DNA of 47,239 bases, from NCBI GenBank assembly GCA_902362875.1, contig CABIYF010000023.1, positions 1 to 47,239 on the forward strand. The letters are read 5' to 3'. A program made the position numbers and the translations under genes. The notes under the pieces were generated by a model. That model saw nothing but the letters and a program-made list of their open reading frames with translations, searched no databases and was not told the DNA's origin. Below are positions 25,548-34,341 of this stretch, one piece after another. This DNA comes from Eubacteriaceae bacterium (lineage in GTDB: Bacteria > Bacillota > Clostridia > Lachnospirales > Lachnospiraceae). How positions within the stretch are numbered: position 1 is the stretch's first letter; each line of letters begins with the position of its first letter.

Positions 25548-26312
25548 ATGAGAAATAATATCGCACTGGTAACCGGAGCATCCTCCGGAATGGGAAAAGA
25601 ATTTGTCCGTGAGATTGCAAAGAAATACAAAGGACTCGATGAAATCTGGGTGGTTGCAAGAAGAAAAGACAGACTAAGAGAATTAAAGAAAGAAATCATC
25701 GGAACAAGAGTCCGTATTCTTCCATTAGATCTTATGGAAGAAAAAAGTTTTGAACGACTTAAAAAAGCTCTTGAAAAAGAACAGCCAGATGTAAGAATTT
25801 TAGTGAATGCTTCGGGATATGGAATTTCTGGTTCTTTTGAGTTTGGGACACAAGAAGATGCATCTGGAATGGTCCGTTTAAATTGCGAAGCACTCACAAG
25901 GGTAACTTATCTGGTGCTTCCATATTTAAGAAGGGGATCTTTTATCTATCAGATAGCATCGTCTGCTGGATTTGCGCCACAGCCGGGCTTCGCAGTTTAT
26001 GCAGCAACCAAAGCATATGTGAAAAGCTTTTCGATTGCATTGCGCCAGGAATTAGCATGGAGAGAGATTAAGGTGATCGCTGTATGTCCAGGACCAGTAA
26101 AGACAGAGTTTTTTGATCGTGCATACGAACAGGAAGAAATGAAATTTTATAAAAGATTCGTGATGGCTAATCCAAAGAAAGTTGTAAGAAAAGCAATTCG
26201 TGATGCGAGAAGAAACAAAGCGGTATCGGTATATGGAGTGACCATGAAGATAACAAGAATGATCTGCAAACTTCTTCCTGGAAAATGGATCGCAAAAATC
26301 ATGGATAAGTAA
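25548..26312 (+). CDS. Short-chain dehydrogenase/reductase (SDR) family oxidoreductase
   Basis: This 254-residue classical SDR has the cofactor motif VTGASSGMGKEFVREI (about residues 7-22; TGxxxGxG). NASGYG replaces the usual NNAG. The catalytic pair is in YAATKAYVKSFS (about 149-160; YxxxK), with an upstream serine in IASSAGF. CPGPVKTEFF follows. The basic residues after strand 2 (VARRKDRL) favour NADP(H). The substrate is unknown. A hydrophobic or basic C-terminal tail (MICKLLPGKWIAKIM) could associate with membrane. It is 26 bases after the HAD gene and 9 before an RluA-type gene. Confidence 0.9.
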   Translation: MRNNIALVTGASSGMGKEFVREIAKKYKGLDEIWVVARRKDRLRELKKEIIGTRVRILPLDLMEEKSFERLKKALEKEQPDVRILVNASGYGISGSFEFGTQEDASGMVRLNCEALTRVTYLVLPYLRRGSFIYQIASSAGFAPQPGFAVYAATKAYVKSFSIALRQELAWREIKVIAVCPGPVKTEFFDRAYEQEEMKFYKRFVMANPKKVVRKAIRDARRNKAVSVYGVTMKITRMICKLLPGKWIAKIMDK

Positions 26313-26321
26313 GGATATAAG

Positions 26322-27296
26322 ATGAGAGAATTAAACATAACGACAAGAGAAGAAGGACAGAGATTAGATAAGATTCTTTCGAAATATTTAAATAAAGCTC
26401 CAAAGAGTTTTGTATACAAGATGCTTCGAAAGAAAAATATCAAGTTAAATGGCAAAAAAGCAACTGGGAATGAAAAATTAACCAAAGGAGATCAAGTTTG
26501 TATCTACCTTGCGGAAGATACGATCAATAAGTTCAGAGAAGAAGTAAAAGCCGGAAAACAAAAGCTGAAGCTTGATATTTTATATGAAGATGATAACGTC
26601 ATTATGGTGAATAAACCATGGGGAATCTTATCCCAGAAATCAAAACCAGAAGATATTTCAATCAATGATCAGATCATTCCATATGCAGTGAATAAAGGAC
26701 TGATCAGTGAAAAGGAATTACAAGTAGTAAAACCTTCTATCTGTAATCGTTTAGACCGCAATACAACTGGAATCATCATCTGTGGGATTTCAATGGAAGG
26801 TCTGCAGACAATGGCAGAGATGTTAAAGAACAGGGATATGCACAAGTATTATCTTTGTATTGTCAAAGGTAAATTAGACAGATCACAGAAGGTCAGTGCC
26901 TATTTAAGAAAAGATGAGAAAACAAATAAAGTAACTGTTTCAAAACAAAAGATCCCAGAAGGGAATTACATTGAAACAGCTTATGAACCTGTGATGTCAA
27001 ACGATGAATTTACATTATTGAAGGTAAAACTTATCACAGGAAAGACGCATCAGATCCGCGCACACCTTGCAAGTATCGGACATCCGTTGATCGGTGATTT
27101 CAAATATGGAGACAAGAAGATTAATCAGGAGATGAAACAGAGATTTGGATTAAAAGACCAGCTGCTTCACTGCAGGGAAATCGTATTTCCAAAAGATATG
27201 AAGACATGCAGCAATCTGTCAGGAAAGAAGATACAGGCACCACTTCCAAAACGATTTGAGACGATCAAACAGGAACTGTTCGGGAGAGAGGCATAA
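26322..27296 (+). CDS. RluA-family pseudouridine synthase
   Basis: This is a 324-residue enzyme with an N-terminal S4 domain (EGQRLDKILSKYLNKAPKSF, about residues 11-30) and an RluA-type catalytic domain. The catalytic aspartate is in CNRLDRNTTGIIICG (about 142-156), and GKTHQIRAHLASIGHPLIGD (about 236-255) is the family signature. RluC/RluD-like enzymes modify 23S rRNA uridines; the specific site is not predictable. It overlaps recU by one base. This is the third RNA-modification gene in the 22.7-27.3 kb group. Confidence 0.93.
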   Translation: MRELNITTREEGQRLDKILSKYLNKAPKSFVYKMLRKKNIKLNGKKATGNEKLTKGDQVCIYLAEDTINKFREEVKAGKQKLKLDILYEDDNVIMVNKPWGILSQKSKPEDISINDQIIPYAVNKGLISEKELQVVKPSICNRLDRNTTGIIICGISMEGLQTMAEMLKNRDMHKYYLCIVKGKLDRSQKVSAYLRKDEKTNKVTVSKQKIPEGNYIETAYEPVMSNDEFTLLKVKLITGKTHQIRAHLASIGHPLIGDFKYGDKKINQEMKQRFGLKDQLLHCREIVFPKDMKTCSNLSGKKIQAPLPKRFETIKQELFGREA

Positions 27297-27859
27297 TGGC
27301 GGAAGATAAATGGAACGTAAAAGGACTTCGAGGTTCTGTTCTGGAAGAACTGATCAATTATACGAACGAAAAATACCGACAGCAAAAACTTGCGCTGGTT
27401 CAAAAGATACCGACATCGATCAAACCAGTAAGATTTGACAAGACAAAACGTCATATCACACTTGCTTATTTTGACCAGAAAAGTACGGTGGATTATATAG
27501 GAGTGGTACAGGGGATTCCAATCTGCTTTGATGCAAAGGAATGTGCCAAAGATGTATTCCCACTTCAGAATATTCATGAACATCAGGTAGAGTTTATGAG
27601 GCAGTATGAAGAACAGGGTGGTATTAGTTTCTTATTGATCTATTTTACATCAAGACACGTTTGCTATTATATGTCGTTTCAGGAGATGATAAAGTACTGG
27701 AATCGTGCAAAAGAAGGCGGAGTCAAGCATTTTAAATATGAAGAATTAGATATTGGATTTTTTGTTCCGTTAAAGCAGGGGATGATCCTTCATTATCTGG
27801 AATGTCTGCAGAAAGTTTTAGCACAAAAAGATCAAGAAGATTCGTGTCGAAAAGATTGA
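27296..27859 (+). CDS. recU: Holliday junction resolvase RecU
   Basis: This 187-residue Firmicutes-type resolvase cleaves four-way DNA junctions during recombination and repair. The N-terminus RGSVLEELINYTNEKYRQQ is typical. The metal-binding core is TVDYIGVVQGIPICFDAKEC (about residues 64-83), where D, then D-x-K-E give the PD-(D/E)XK-like site. EHQVEFMRQYEEQGGISFLL (about 99-118) follows. In many Firmicutes recU sits by ponA; here it is coupled to an RluA-type gene. The -35 of the next promoter overlaps its stop codon. Confidence 0.93.
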   Translation: MAEDKWNVKGLRGSVLEELINYTNEKYRQQKLALVQKIPTSIKPVRFDKTKRHITLAYFDQKSTVDYIGVVQGIPICFDAKECAKDVFPLQNIHEHQVEFMRQYEEQGGISFLLIYFTSRHVCYYMSFQEMIKYWNRAKEGGVKHFKYEELDIGFFVPLKQGMILHYLECLQKVLAQKDQEDSCRKD

Positions 27860-27884
27860 CGAAAAGATAAATTTTGCGTATAAT
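27856..27884 (+). promoter_or_regulatory. Promoter of yicC-gmk-rpoZ
   Basis: TTGACG (27856-27861), a 17-base spacer and TATAAT (27879-27884) form a near-consensus promoter whose -35 includes the recU stop codon. A small hairpin (ctgtgg/ccacag, 27908-27926) lies in the leader. A second ttgacgaaaa follows at about 27891, with no clear matching -10. Confidence 0.8.
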
Positions 27885-27946
27885 ATAACATTGACGAAAA
27901 AGAAAACCTGTGGATGTTAACCACAGAGTAGAAAAGGATAGATTTT

Positions 27947-28828
27947 ATGATCAGAAGCATGACAGGATTTGGACATGGGGAAGTGTCCAATGACAAGAAT
28001 CAGAAAGTCACAGTGGAGATGAAATCCGTCAACCACAGATATTGTGATATTTCATTAAAACTTCCCAAGAAATTAGCCATGTTTGAGGCGAATATCCGTA
28101 ATATCATGAAAGAATACGCAAGCCGTGGAAAGATTGATATTTATGTATCTTATGAAGATCTGTCAGAGACAGCGGTAAGCCTTCATTATAATCAGGCAAT
28201 GGCTGCAGAGTATATGCAGGTATTTAAGAAGATGCAGGAAGATTTTGGTATTGAGACAAAGATCACTGCGGAAGCACTTGCCAAGTATCCAGAAGTTGTA
28301 ACGCTTGAAGAAGTACAGCAGGATGAAGAAGTATGGTGGGAGCTGTTAGAGGCAGCCCTAAGACAGGCAGCAGAGAAATTTGTAGAGACAAGAACGATCG
28401 AAGGAGCAAATCTTAAGAAGGATCTGCTGGGCAAATTAGATCAGATGGCAGCAGATGTAGCATTTATTGAGAAACGTTCTCCACAGATCATTGCAGAATA
28501 CAGAGCTAAATTAGAAGAGAAAGTCAAAGAATTTTTAGAAGACTCAACAATCGAAGAGAACAGGATCGCTGCAGAAGTTACATTATATGCAGATAAGATT
28601 GCGGTTGATGAAGAGATCGTAAGACTGCAAAGTCATATCAGTTCTATGACAGATGTGTTAGAAAGTGATGAAAGCGTCGGAAGAAAGCTTGATTTCATGG
28701 CACAAGAGATGAACAGAGAAGCAAATACGATCTTATCAAAATCAAGTGATGTTGATCTTGCAGATCATGCGATCGAACTGAAGACGAATGTTGAGAAAGT
28801 AAGAGAACAGATTCAGAACATAGAGTAA
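27947..28828 (+). CDS. YicC family endoribonuclease
   Basis: This is a 293-residue YicC/YloC family protein. The start MIRSMTGFGHGEV and the segment VEMKSVNHRYCDISLKLPK (about residues 24-42) are diagnostic. The C-terminal domain (DUF1732) contains EEIVRLQSHISSM and GRKLDFMAQEMNREANTILSKSSD (about 245-268). E. coli YicC has been reported to have endoribonuclease activity; the Firmicutes role is less clear. It is followed by gmk after 34 bases. The small remA gene often found between yicC and gmk is absent. Confidence 0.93.
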   Translation: MIRSMTGFGHGEVSNDKNQKVTVEMKSVNHRYCDISLKLPKKLAMFEANIRNIMKEYASRGKIDIYVSYEDLSETAVSLHYNQAMAAEYMQVFKKMQEDFGIETKITAEALAKYPEVVTLEEVQQDEEVWWELLEAALRQAAEKFVETRTIEGANLKKDLLGKLDQMAADVAFIEKRSPQIIAEYRAKLEEKVKEFLEDSTIEENRIAAEVTLYADKIAVDEEIVRLQSHISSMTDVLESDESVGRKLDFMAQEMNREANTILSKSSDVDLADHAIELKTNVEKVREQIQNIE

Positions 28829-28862
28829 GAAGAACATAGAATAAGATAAGAAGGGAAAGATC

Positions 28863-29480
28863 ATGGAGAAGAGAGGTTCATTAATGGTACTGTCTGGATT
28901 TTCCGGTGTCGGAAAAGGAACAGTAGCGAAGAAACTGGTAGAAAAATACGGATACAGCTTATCAATTTCCGCAACGACAAGAAAACCAAGAGAAGGGGAA
29001 GTCGATGGGAGAGAGTATTTTTTTAAGTCCGTAGATGATTTTAAAAATCTGATCGATTATAATGGATTTATCGAGTATGCCAGATATGTGGACAATTATT
29101 ATGGAACGCCAAGAAAGTTTGTGGAAGAGGAACTTGCAGCAGGACATAATGTGATCTTGGAGATTGAGGTACAGGGTGCATTCAATATTAAGAAACAGTA
29201 TGAAGATGCATTACTGATCTTTATCACAGCCCCAAGTGCCGCAGCGATCAAAGAACGTCTGGTGGGAAGAGGAACAGAATCCGAAGAAGTGATCAACAAA
29301 CGTATCAACCGTGCCAAAGAGGAATCAGAAGACATGGACAAATACGATTATATTGTGATCAATGACCAGGTGGAAGATTGTGCGGACCGAATTCATGCCA
29401 TTGTACAGGCAAAAGACTGCCTGCTTGGAAATAATCTTAAATTTATAGAAGAAACTAAAAAAGAATTAGAACAACTATAG
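28863..29480 (+). CDS. gmk: Guanylate kinase
   Basis: This 205-residue enzyme phosphorylates GMP (and dGMP) to GDP using ATP. The P-loop is LSGFSGVGKGTVAKKL (about residues 10-25). The GMP-binding region has SATTRKPREGEVDGREYFF (about 37-55) and FIEYARYVDNYYGTP (about 68-82). LEIEVQGAFNIK holds the catalytic aspartate equivalent, with Glu-Ile-Glu here where Leu-Asp-Ile-Asp is common. R residues of the lid (VGRGTESEEVINKRI) are present. Its supply of GDP links it to the neighbouring alarmone and nucleotide genes only loosely. It precedes rpoZ by 11 bases, a conserved pair. Confidence 0.97.
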   Translation: MEKRGSLMVLSGFSGVGKGTVAKKLVEKYGYSLSISATTRKPREGEVDGREYFFKSVDDFKNLIDYNGFIEYARYVDNYYGTPRKFVEEELAAGHNVILEIEVQGAFNIKKQYEDALLIFITAPSAAAIKERLVGRGTESEEVINKRINRAKEESEDMDKYDYIVINDQVEDCADRIHAIVQAKDCLLGNNLKFIEETKKELEQL

Positions 29481-29491
29481 GAGGAATTATT

Positions 29492-29734
29492 ATGTTACAT
29501 CCATCATATACAGAATTAATGAAAGTTATCAACGGTGACAGCGAAGAAGAGAAAGTTATCTCAAGCCGTTACTCTATCGTACTTGCAAGTGCTAAGAGAG
29601 CAAGACAGATCATCGCAGGAGATATGCCATTAGTAGAAGAAAAAGATGGTGCAAAACCATTATCCACAGCCGTTGAAGAACTTTGGGAAGAAAAGGTTAA
29701 GATTCTCGGAGACGACGAAGAAGCAGAAGAATAG
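29492..29734 (+). CDS. rpoZ: DNA-directed RNA polymerase omega subunit
   Basis: This 80-residue small RNA polymerase subunit supports beta-prime folding and assembly. The conserved helix SSRYSIVLASAKRARQI (about residues 24-40) and GAKPLSTAVEELWEEKVKIL (about 53-72) identify it. The ribosome-binding site aggagga is strong. The order gmk-rpoZ is conserved in Firmicutes, but the usual next genes (coaBC, priA) are not here. A long hairpin follows and then uppP. Confidence 0.93.
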   Translation: MLHPSYTELMKVINGDSEEEKVISSRYSIVLASAKRARQIIAGDMPLVEEKDGAKPLSTAVEELWEEKVKILGDDEEAEE

Positions 29735-29756
29735 AAATAGTAAGGAAAACAAAACA

Positions 29757-29790
29757 GGGTGCTTAGGAATTCCTAAACACCCTTATTTGT
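29757..29790 (+). terminator. Palindromic hairpin after rpoZ
   Basis: The arms gggtgcttaggaa and ttcctaaacaccc pair almost perfectly around the central ggaattcc palindrome, followed by ttatttgt. The T-run is interrupted, so this may be a terminator that works in both directions or only partly. Confidence 0.6.
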
Positions 29791-29808
29791 ACAGACAGGG
29801 AGTTTTTT

Positions 29809-30636
29809 ATGGATTTTATTTTATTACTTAAAACCGTATTACTTGGAATTGTTGAGGGAATTACGGAATGGCTGCCAATCAGTAGTACAGGACATTTGAT
29901 CCTGGCAGATGAATTTATCAAGTTAAACATGACAAGTGACTTTAAGGAAATGTTTGACGTTGTGATCCAGCTAGGTGCGATCATGGCAGTCGTTGTTTTA
30001 TATTTTCATAAACTAAACCCATTTTCACCAAAGAAGAATCACAGGGAGAAGATGGATACGATTGTTTTATGGACAAAAGTAATTCTTGCAGTATTTCCAG
30101 CAGCGATCATTGGTGTTTTATTCGACAATTGGCTGAATGCTCATTTTTATAATCCACCAGTTGTTGCAGCAATGCTGATCATCTATGGTATTTTATTTAT
30201 CATTATTGAGAATCGTAACAAACGAAGCAGAAGAAGACCGATGAATGATCTTTCCAGATTATCTTATACAATGGCACTTGGAATCGGAGTATTTCAGGTA
30301 TTGGCATTAATTCCAGGTACATCAAGATCCGGAGCAACGATCCTTGGAGGAATCTTACTTGGATGTTCAAGAACTGTTGCAGCCGAATTCTCATTTTTCT
30401 TAGGAATTCCGGTAATGTTTGGAGCCAGTCTGTTAAAGATCGTCAAATTTGGTCTTGCATTTACATCAACAGAGCTGATCGTACTGATCGTAGGAATGGT
30501 TGTATCTTTCCTTGTATCAATCGTAGCGATCAAGTTCTTACTTGGATATATTAAGAAGAATGACTTTAAAGCATTTGGTGTATACCGAATCATACTCGGT
30601 CTGTTAGTGATTGTGTATTTTGCATTCATCAAATAA
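29809..30636 (+). CDS. uppP: Undecaprenyl-diphosphate phosphatase UppP (BacA)
   Basis: This 275-residue integral membrane enzyme dephosphorylates undecaprenyl pyrophosphate, recycling the lipid carrier for peptidoglycan and other polymers; it also confers basal bacitracin resistance. The first motif [20 protein letters not shown] (about residues 14-33) carries the catalytic glutamates. The second motif is [16 protein letters not shown] (about 165-180), with the essential arginine. Seven to eight hydrophobic segments are seen. It stands between a hairpin and the sigma-like gene, 14 bases upstream of the latter. Confidence 0.97.
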   Translation: MDFILLLKTVLLGIVEGITEWLPISSTGHLILADEFIKLNMTSDFKEMFDVVIQLGAIMAVVVLYFHKLNPFSPKKNHREKMDTIVLWTKVILAVFPAAIIGVLFDNWLNAHFYNPPVVAAMLIIYGILFIIIENRNKRSRRRPMNDLSRLSYTMALGIGVFQVLALIPGTSRSGATILGGILLGCSRTVAAEFSFFLGIPVMFGASLLKIVKFGLAFTSTELIVLIVGMVVSFLVSIVAIKFLLGYIKKNDFKAFGVYRIILGLLVIVYFAFIK

Positions 30637-30650
30637 GGAGTTTGTAAAGA

Positions 30651-31421
30651 ATGGATAAGAATTTATTTCTAAAGAATATGGAAGAGATGATCGCCATTGC
30701 AAAGACGAATGGAAATCAGATTGACCACAAAGAATTATTAGACTATTTTAGTGATTATGACTTAAACGAGGAAGCAAAGAAACTTCTGATCGCAAGTTTT
30801 ATAGAAGCTGGAATCCGTGTTCTTGGTGTGGATGAAGCAAAGATCGTTGCGGAAGAGGAGGCAGAGGCGAAAGCTGATGTTTCAGAAGAAGAGCAGGGAG
30901 CAATTCGTTTTTATGAGGAAGAATTAAGCCAGATGGATCTTCCAGGAGAAGAAGAACAAAAAGAACTGATCACAGCATGGCTTTCCGATAGAGGAGATGG
31001 AGAAGCAGTGATCGAAAGCTTTCTCCCACAGATTCTTGAAATCGCAAGAAATCATATGGGAAAAGGTGCCTTATTTGGAGATCTTGTACAGGAAGGTAAC
31101 ATTGGACTATTAGAAGCAATGGCAATCTATCAGGGCAATGATGCCCAAGGCTTTCTTGCACATGCCAAAAGTGCGGTGGAAGATTCCATTCTGGATGCGA
31201 TCGCAATGCAGAGAGGTTCTGACAGTGTCGGAGAGGCAATGGCGATCAAAGCAAATCGTTTGGATGATGCATCTACATTTTTATCAAAAGAACTTGGAAG
31301 AGAACCAAAGATTGAAGAATTAGCGAAGTATCTTTCTATGACAGAAGAAGAGGTGAGAGAGGTCATGAAGATTTCTCTGGATGCACTTTCTGTTATGGAA
31401 GCAGATATCAAGCAGTCATAG
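30651..31421 (+). CDS. Sigma-70-like protein lacking region 4
   Basis: This 256-residue protein is related to RpoD but incomplete. Residues about 24-60 (HKELLDYFSDYDLNEEAKKL) resemble the region 1.1 fold of RpoD. An acidic stretch follows (about 64-110). Residues 141-160 (LFGDLVQEGNIGLLEAMAIY) match region 2.2, which contacts core polymerase (RpoD here: [20 protein letters not shown]). The -10 recognition and melting part is degenerate: the aromatic residues and [11 protein letters not shown] of RpoD become FLAHAKSAVEDSI. Residues about 202-245 resemble region 3 (SKELGREPKIEELAKYLSM). Region 4, which binds the -35, is absent. The gene ends normally before dgt, so this looks like a stable form rather than a truncation. 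The role is unknown. Confidence 0.8.
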   Translation: MDKNLFLKNMEEMIAIAKTNGNQIDHKELLDYFSDYDLNEEAKKLLIASFIEAGIRVLGVDEAKIVAEEEAEAKADVSEEEQGAIRFYEEELSQMDLPGEEEQKELITAWLSDRGDGEAVIESFLPQILEIARNHMGKGALFGDLVQEGNIGLLEAMAIYQGNDAQGFLAHAKSAVEDSILDAIAMQRGSDSVGEAMAIKANRLDDASTFLSKELGREPKIEELAKYLSMTEEEVREVMKISLDALSVMEADIKQS

Positions 31422-31458
31422 AAGAATCCTTAGTGTTAGCAGAGGGGAGGCTGATCTT

Positions 31459-32460
31459 ATGAATATCAGACAAAAGCAGGAACAGACGGAACTAAGGCTG
31501 TTAAGCCCGTATGCGACACGAAGTATGGATACAAAAGGAAGAAGAAAGCCGGAAATGGAATGCGAGATACGGACCTGTTTTCAAAGAGACAGAGACCGGA
31601 TCTTGCATTGCAAGGCTTTTCGCCGTTTAAAAGACAAGACACAGGTGTTTTTATCACCAGTGGGAGATCATTACCGGACAAGACTAATGCATACACTTGA
31701 AGTGTCACAGAATGCAAGAACGATCGCAAAGGCATTGGATCTTAATGAGTCCTTAACGGAAGCGATCGCCTTGGGACATGATCTCGGGCATACACCATTT
31801 GGTCATGCAGGAGAACGAGTATTAAATGAAATGAATCCGAATGGATTTAAACATAACCGGCAAAGCGTACGGGTTGCACAGTATCTGGAGAAGAATGGCG
31901 AGGGATTAAATCTCACATGGGAAGTATTAGACGGCATGGAAAATCATTCAATGAAAAGTATGCCGCACACCTTGGAAGGAAAAATCGTCCGTCTGGCAGA
32001 TAAGATTGCGTATATCAATCATGATATTGATGATTCTGTGCGCGCCAAAGTCTTGAGAGAAGAAGATCTTCCAAGGGAATACACAGATGTGCTTGGAACG
32101 ACATATCGTGAGCGAATCAATACAATGGTTTTAGATATTGTAAAGCACAGCGAAGGAATCAATGATATTGTGATGTCGCAGGAGATAAGAGATGCGATGA
32201 CAGGGCTTCGAAGTTTTATGTTCCAGAGAGTATATGAGGAACCGAATACGAAGAAAGAAGAAGAGAAGATCAAGAATATCATTGGACCATTATACGAATA
32301 TTATCTTCATCACATTGATGAACTTCCAGTGTATAACCAGAAGATGATCAATACGAGAGAAGACAGGGAACAAGCGGTCTGTGACTATATTGCAGGGATG
32401 ACGGATCACTTTGCGATTGAACAGTATACAGATATTTTTATTCCAAAATTTTTTATGTAA
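31459..32460 (+). CDS. dGTP triphosphohydrolase-like HD-domain protein
   Basis: This 333-residue metal-dependent HD-domain hydrolase of the deoxyguanosinetriphosphate triphosphohydrolase-like family removes triphosphate from dNTPs. HD motifs are RTRLMHTLEVSQNARTIAKA (about residues 74-93) and AIALGHDLGHTPFGHAGERV (about 103-122). A later Asp lies in KIVRLADKIAYINHDIDDS (about 174-192). FQRDRDRILHCKAFRRLKDKTQVF precedes them. I chose the ATG at 31459 because ggggagg lies 8 bases upstream and the family starts there; the open frame begins earlier. It lies in the operon with dnaG and rpoD, a conserved clostridial arrangement. Confidence 0.93.
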   Translation: MNIRQKQEQTELRLLSPYATRSMDTKGRRKPEMECEIRTCFQRDRDRILHCKAFRRLKDKTQVFLSPVGDHYRTRLMHTLEVSQNARTIAKALDLNESLTEAIALGHDLGHTPFGHAGERVLNEMNPNGFKHNRQSVRVAQYLEKNGEGLNLTWEVLDGMENHSMKSMPHTLEGKIVRLADKIAYINHDIDDSVRAKVLREEDLPREYTDVLGTTYRERINTMVLDIVKHSEGINDIVMSQEIRDAMTGLRSFMFQRVYEEPNTKKEEEKIKNIIGPLYEYYLHHIDELPVYNQKMINTREDREQAVCDYIAGMTDHFAIEQYTDIFIPKFFM

Positions 32461-32529
32461 AAATAAAGGAAAATAAAAAAAGATGTAGAATAATATATTA
32501 TAGAGGGATTTTTTAAGGAGGGACAAGCA

Positions 32530-34305
32530 TTGATTTACGGAGAAGAAATCATAGAAGAGGTGCGAAGCCGGAATGATATAGTAGATCTCATCTCCACTTA
32601 TGTGCCGCTAAAGAAAAAAGGAAGTTCTTATTTCGGATTGTGCCCATTTCACAATGAAAAATCACCCTCTTTTTCTGTAAGCAGAGATAAACAGATGTAT
32701 TATTGTTTTGGATGTGGGGCAGGCGGAAACGTCTTTACTTTTTTGATGGAATATGAGAATTTTACTTTTCCGGAAGCATTAAAGTATCTTGCAGAACGTG
32801 CAGGAATGGAACTTCCAGAAGAGGAACTGAATGAAGAAGCCAAGCGGGCAATGGATGCGAAAGCCAGACTTCGGGAGATGAATAAGCTTTCTGCCAATTA
32901 TTTTTATTATCTGCTTCACAGCAAACGAGGACAGAAAGGGCTTGCTTATTTAAAAGACCGTGGCATTACAGATGAGACGATCAAGAGATTTGGGCTTGGT
33001 TACGCAGATATTTATAATGATGATCTGTATCGTTTCCTGAAGAGTAAGGGATACAGTGATGAAGATTTGAAAGATTCTGCACTTGTAACGATCGATGAGA
33101 GGCGTGGCGGAAGTGATAAGTTTTGGAACAGAGTTATGTTTCCAATCATGGATGTCAACAATCGAGTGATCGGTTTTGGTGGCAGAGTCATGGGAGATGG
33201 GTCGCCCAAATATTTAAATTCAAAAGAAACCACATTATTCGATAAAAGCCGTAATCTCTATGGATTGAATTTTGCAAGAAGTTCAAGAAAGAAAGAGATT
33301 ATTTTATGTGAGGGATACATGGATGTCATATCCATGCATCAGGCAGGATTTACGAATGCAGTAGCAGCACTTGGAACTGCATTTACAAGCGGACATGGAA
33401 CACTGCTTAAACGTTATACAGAGAATGTTATACTTTCATTTGACAGTGATGAAGCCGGACAGAGAGCAATTTTACGTGCAATTCCGATTCTTAAGGAAGC
33501 GGGACTGACTGTCCGTGTACTGGATCTTAAGCCATACAAAGATCCGGACGAGTTTATCAAAGGATTAGGAAGCGAAGCACTAGAAGAAAGAATAAGAAAA
33601 GCAACCAGCAGTTTTATGTTTCAGGTAAAAGTTGCTGCAGGAAGATATGATCAGAACGATCCAGAGGAGAAGACAAAATTCCAGCATGAAGCGGCAAAGC
33701 TGCTTTCAACGATTGAGGAACGTCTGGAACGTAAGAATTATATTGACGCTGTATCAAGAGAATATTATATTGATGCAAAAGATCTGGAAGAATTGGTTAA
33801 TTATTATGGAACTTCTGGATATGCAACAGCACAAAGGCAGCAAAATACACCAAAACAGCCGGAGAGAAGACTGCAGCAGAGCGAAGCAAAAGAAGAAAAG
33901 AAAAAGCAGCCGCAGAAACTTCTGCTCACATGGATGGTCAATGAGCCACAGTTATTCGAGAAATTGAAGGGAATCATCGGACCATATGATTTTTATGAAC
34001 AGATTTATCATGGAGCGGCATTACTGCTGTTTAAACAATATGAAGAAGAAAACGCAGTAATACCAGGAAAGATATTAAATCAATATACAGATCTTAATGA
34101 TCAGAAGAAGATCGCAGAATTATTTAATACGACATTGAAGATCAGTCCGTCACCAGAGGATCGCAATAAAGCGTTGAATGATATTGTGCGAAGAGTGAAA
34201 GAAGATAGTATTGAACAACAGATGAACGCAACAAATGATATTTTGAAATGGCAGGATTTGATCAAGGAGAAAGCAAACCTTGCAAAACTGCATATTTCAT
34301 TATAG
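32530..34305 (+). CDS. dnaG: DNA primase
   Basis: This 591-residue primase makes RNA primers for replication. The CHC2 zinc finger is GLCPFHNEKSPSF with CFGCGAGGN (about residues 38-67; Cys, His, Cys, Cys). The TOPRIM domain includes LCEGYMDVISMHQAG (about 258-272, catalytic Glu) and SFDSDEAGQRAILRA (about 301-315, Asp pair). A C-terminal DnaB-interaction domain follows a linker rich in Lys, Gln and Pro. It starts with TTG at 32530, with a strong aaggaggga upstream; no nearby ATG keeps the family N-terminus IYGEEIIEEVRSRNDIVDLI. rpoD follows after 36 bases. Confidence 0.98.
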   Translation: MIYGEEIIEEVRSRNDIVDLISTYVPLKKKGSSYFGLCPFHNEKSPSFSVSRDKQMYYCFGCGAGGNVFTFLMEYENFTFPEALKYLAERAGMELPEEELNEEAKRAMDAKARLREMNKLSANYFYYLLHSKRGQKGLAYLKDRGITDETIKRFGLGYADIYNDDLYRFLKSKGYSDEDLKDSALVTIDERRGGSDKFWNRVMFPIMDVNNRVIGFGGRVMGDGSPKYLNSKETTLFDKSRNLYGLNFARSSRKKEIILCEGYMDVISMHQAGFTNAVAALGTAFTSGHGTLLKRYTENVILSFDSDEAGQRAILRAIPILKEAGLTVRVLDLKPYKDPDEFIKGLGSEALEERIRKATSSFMFQVKVAAGRYDQNDPEEKTKFQHEAAKLLSTIEERLERKNYIDAVSREYYIDAKDLEELVNYYGTSGYATAQRQQNTPKQPERRLQQSEAKEEKKKQPQKLLLTWMVNEPQLFEKLKGIIGPYDFYEQIYHGAALLLFKQYEEENAVIPGKILNQYTDLNDQKKIAELFNTTLKISPSPEDRNKALNDIVRRVKEDSIEQQMNATNDILKWQDLIKEKANLAKLHISL

Positions 34306-34341
34306 GTTGGTTAAAATAGGAAGAGAAGAAAGGGACGAATT

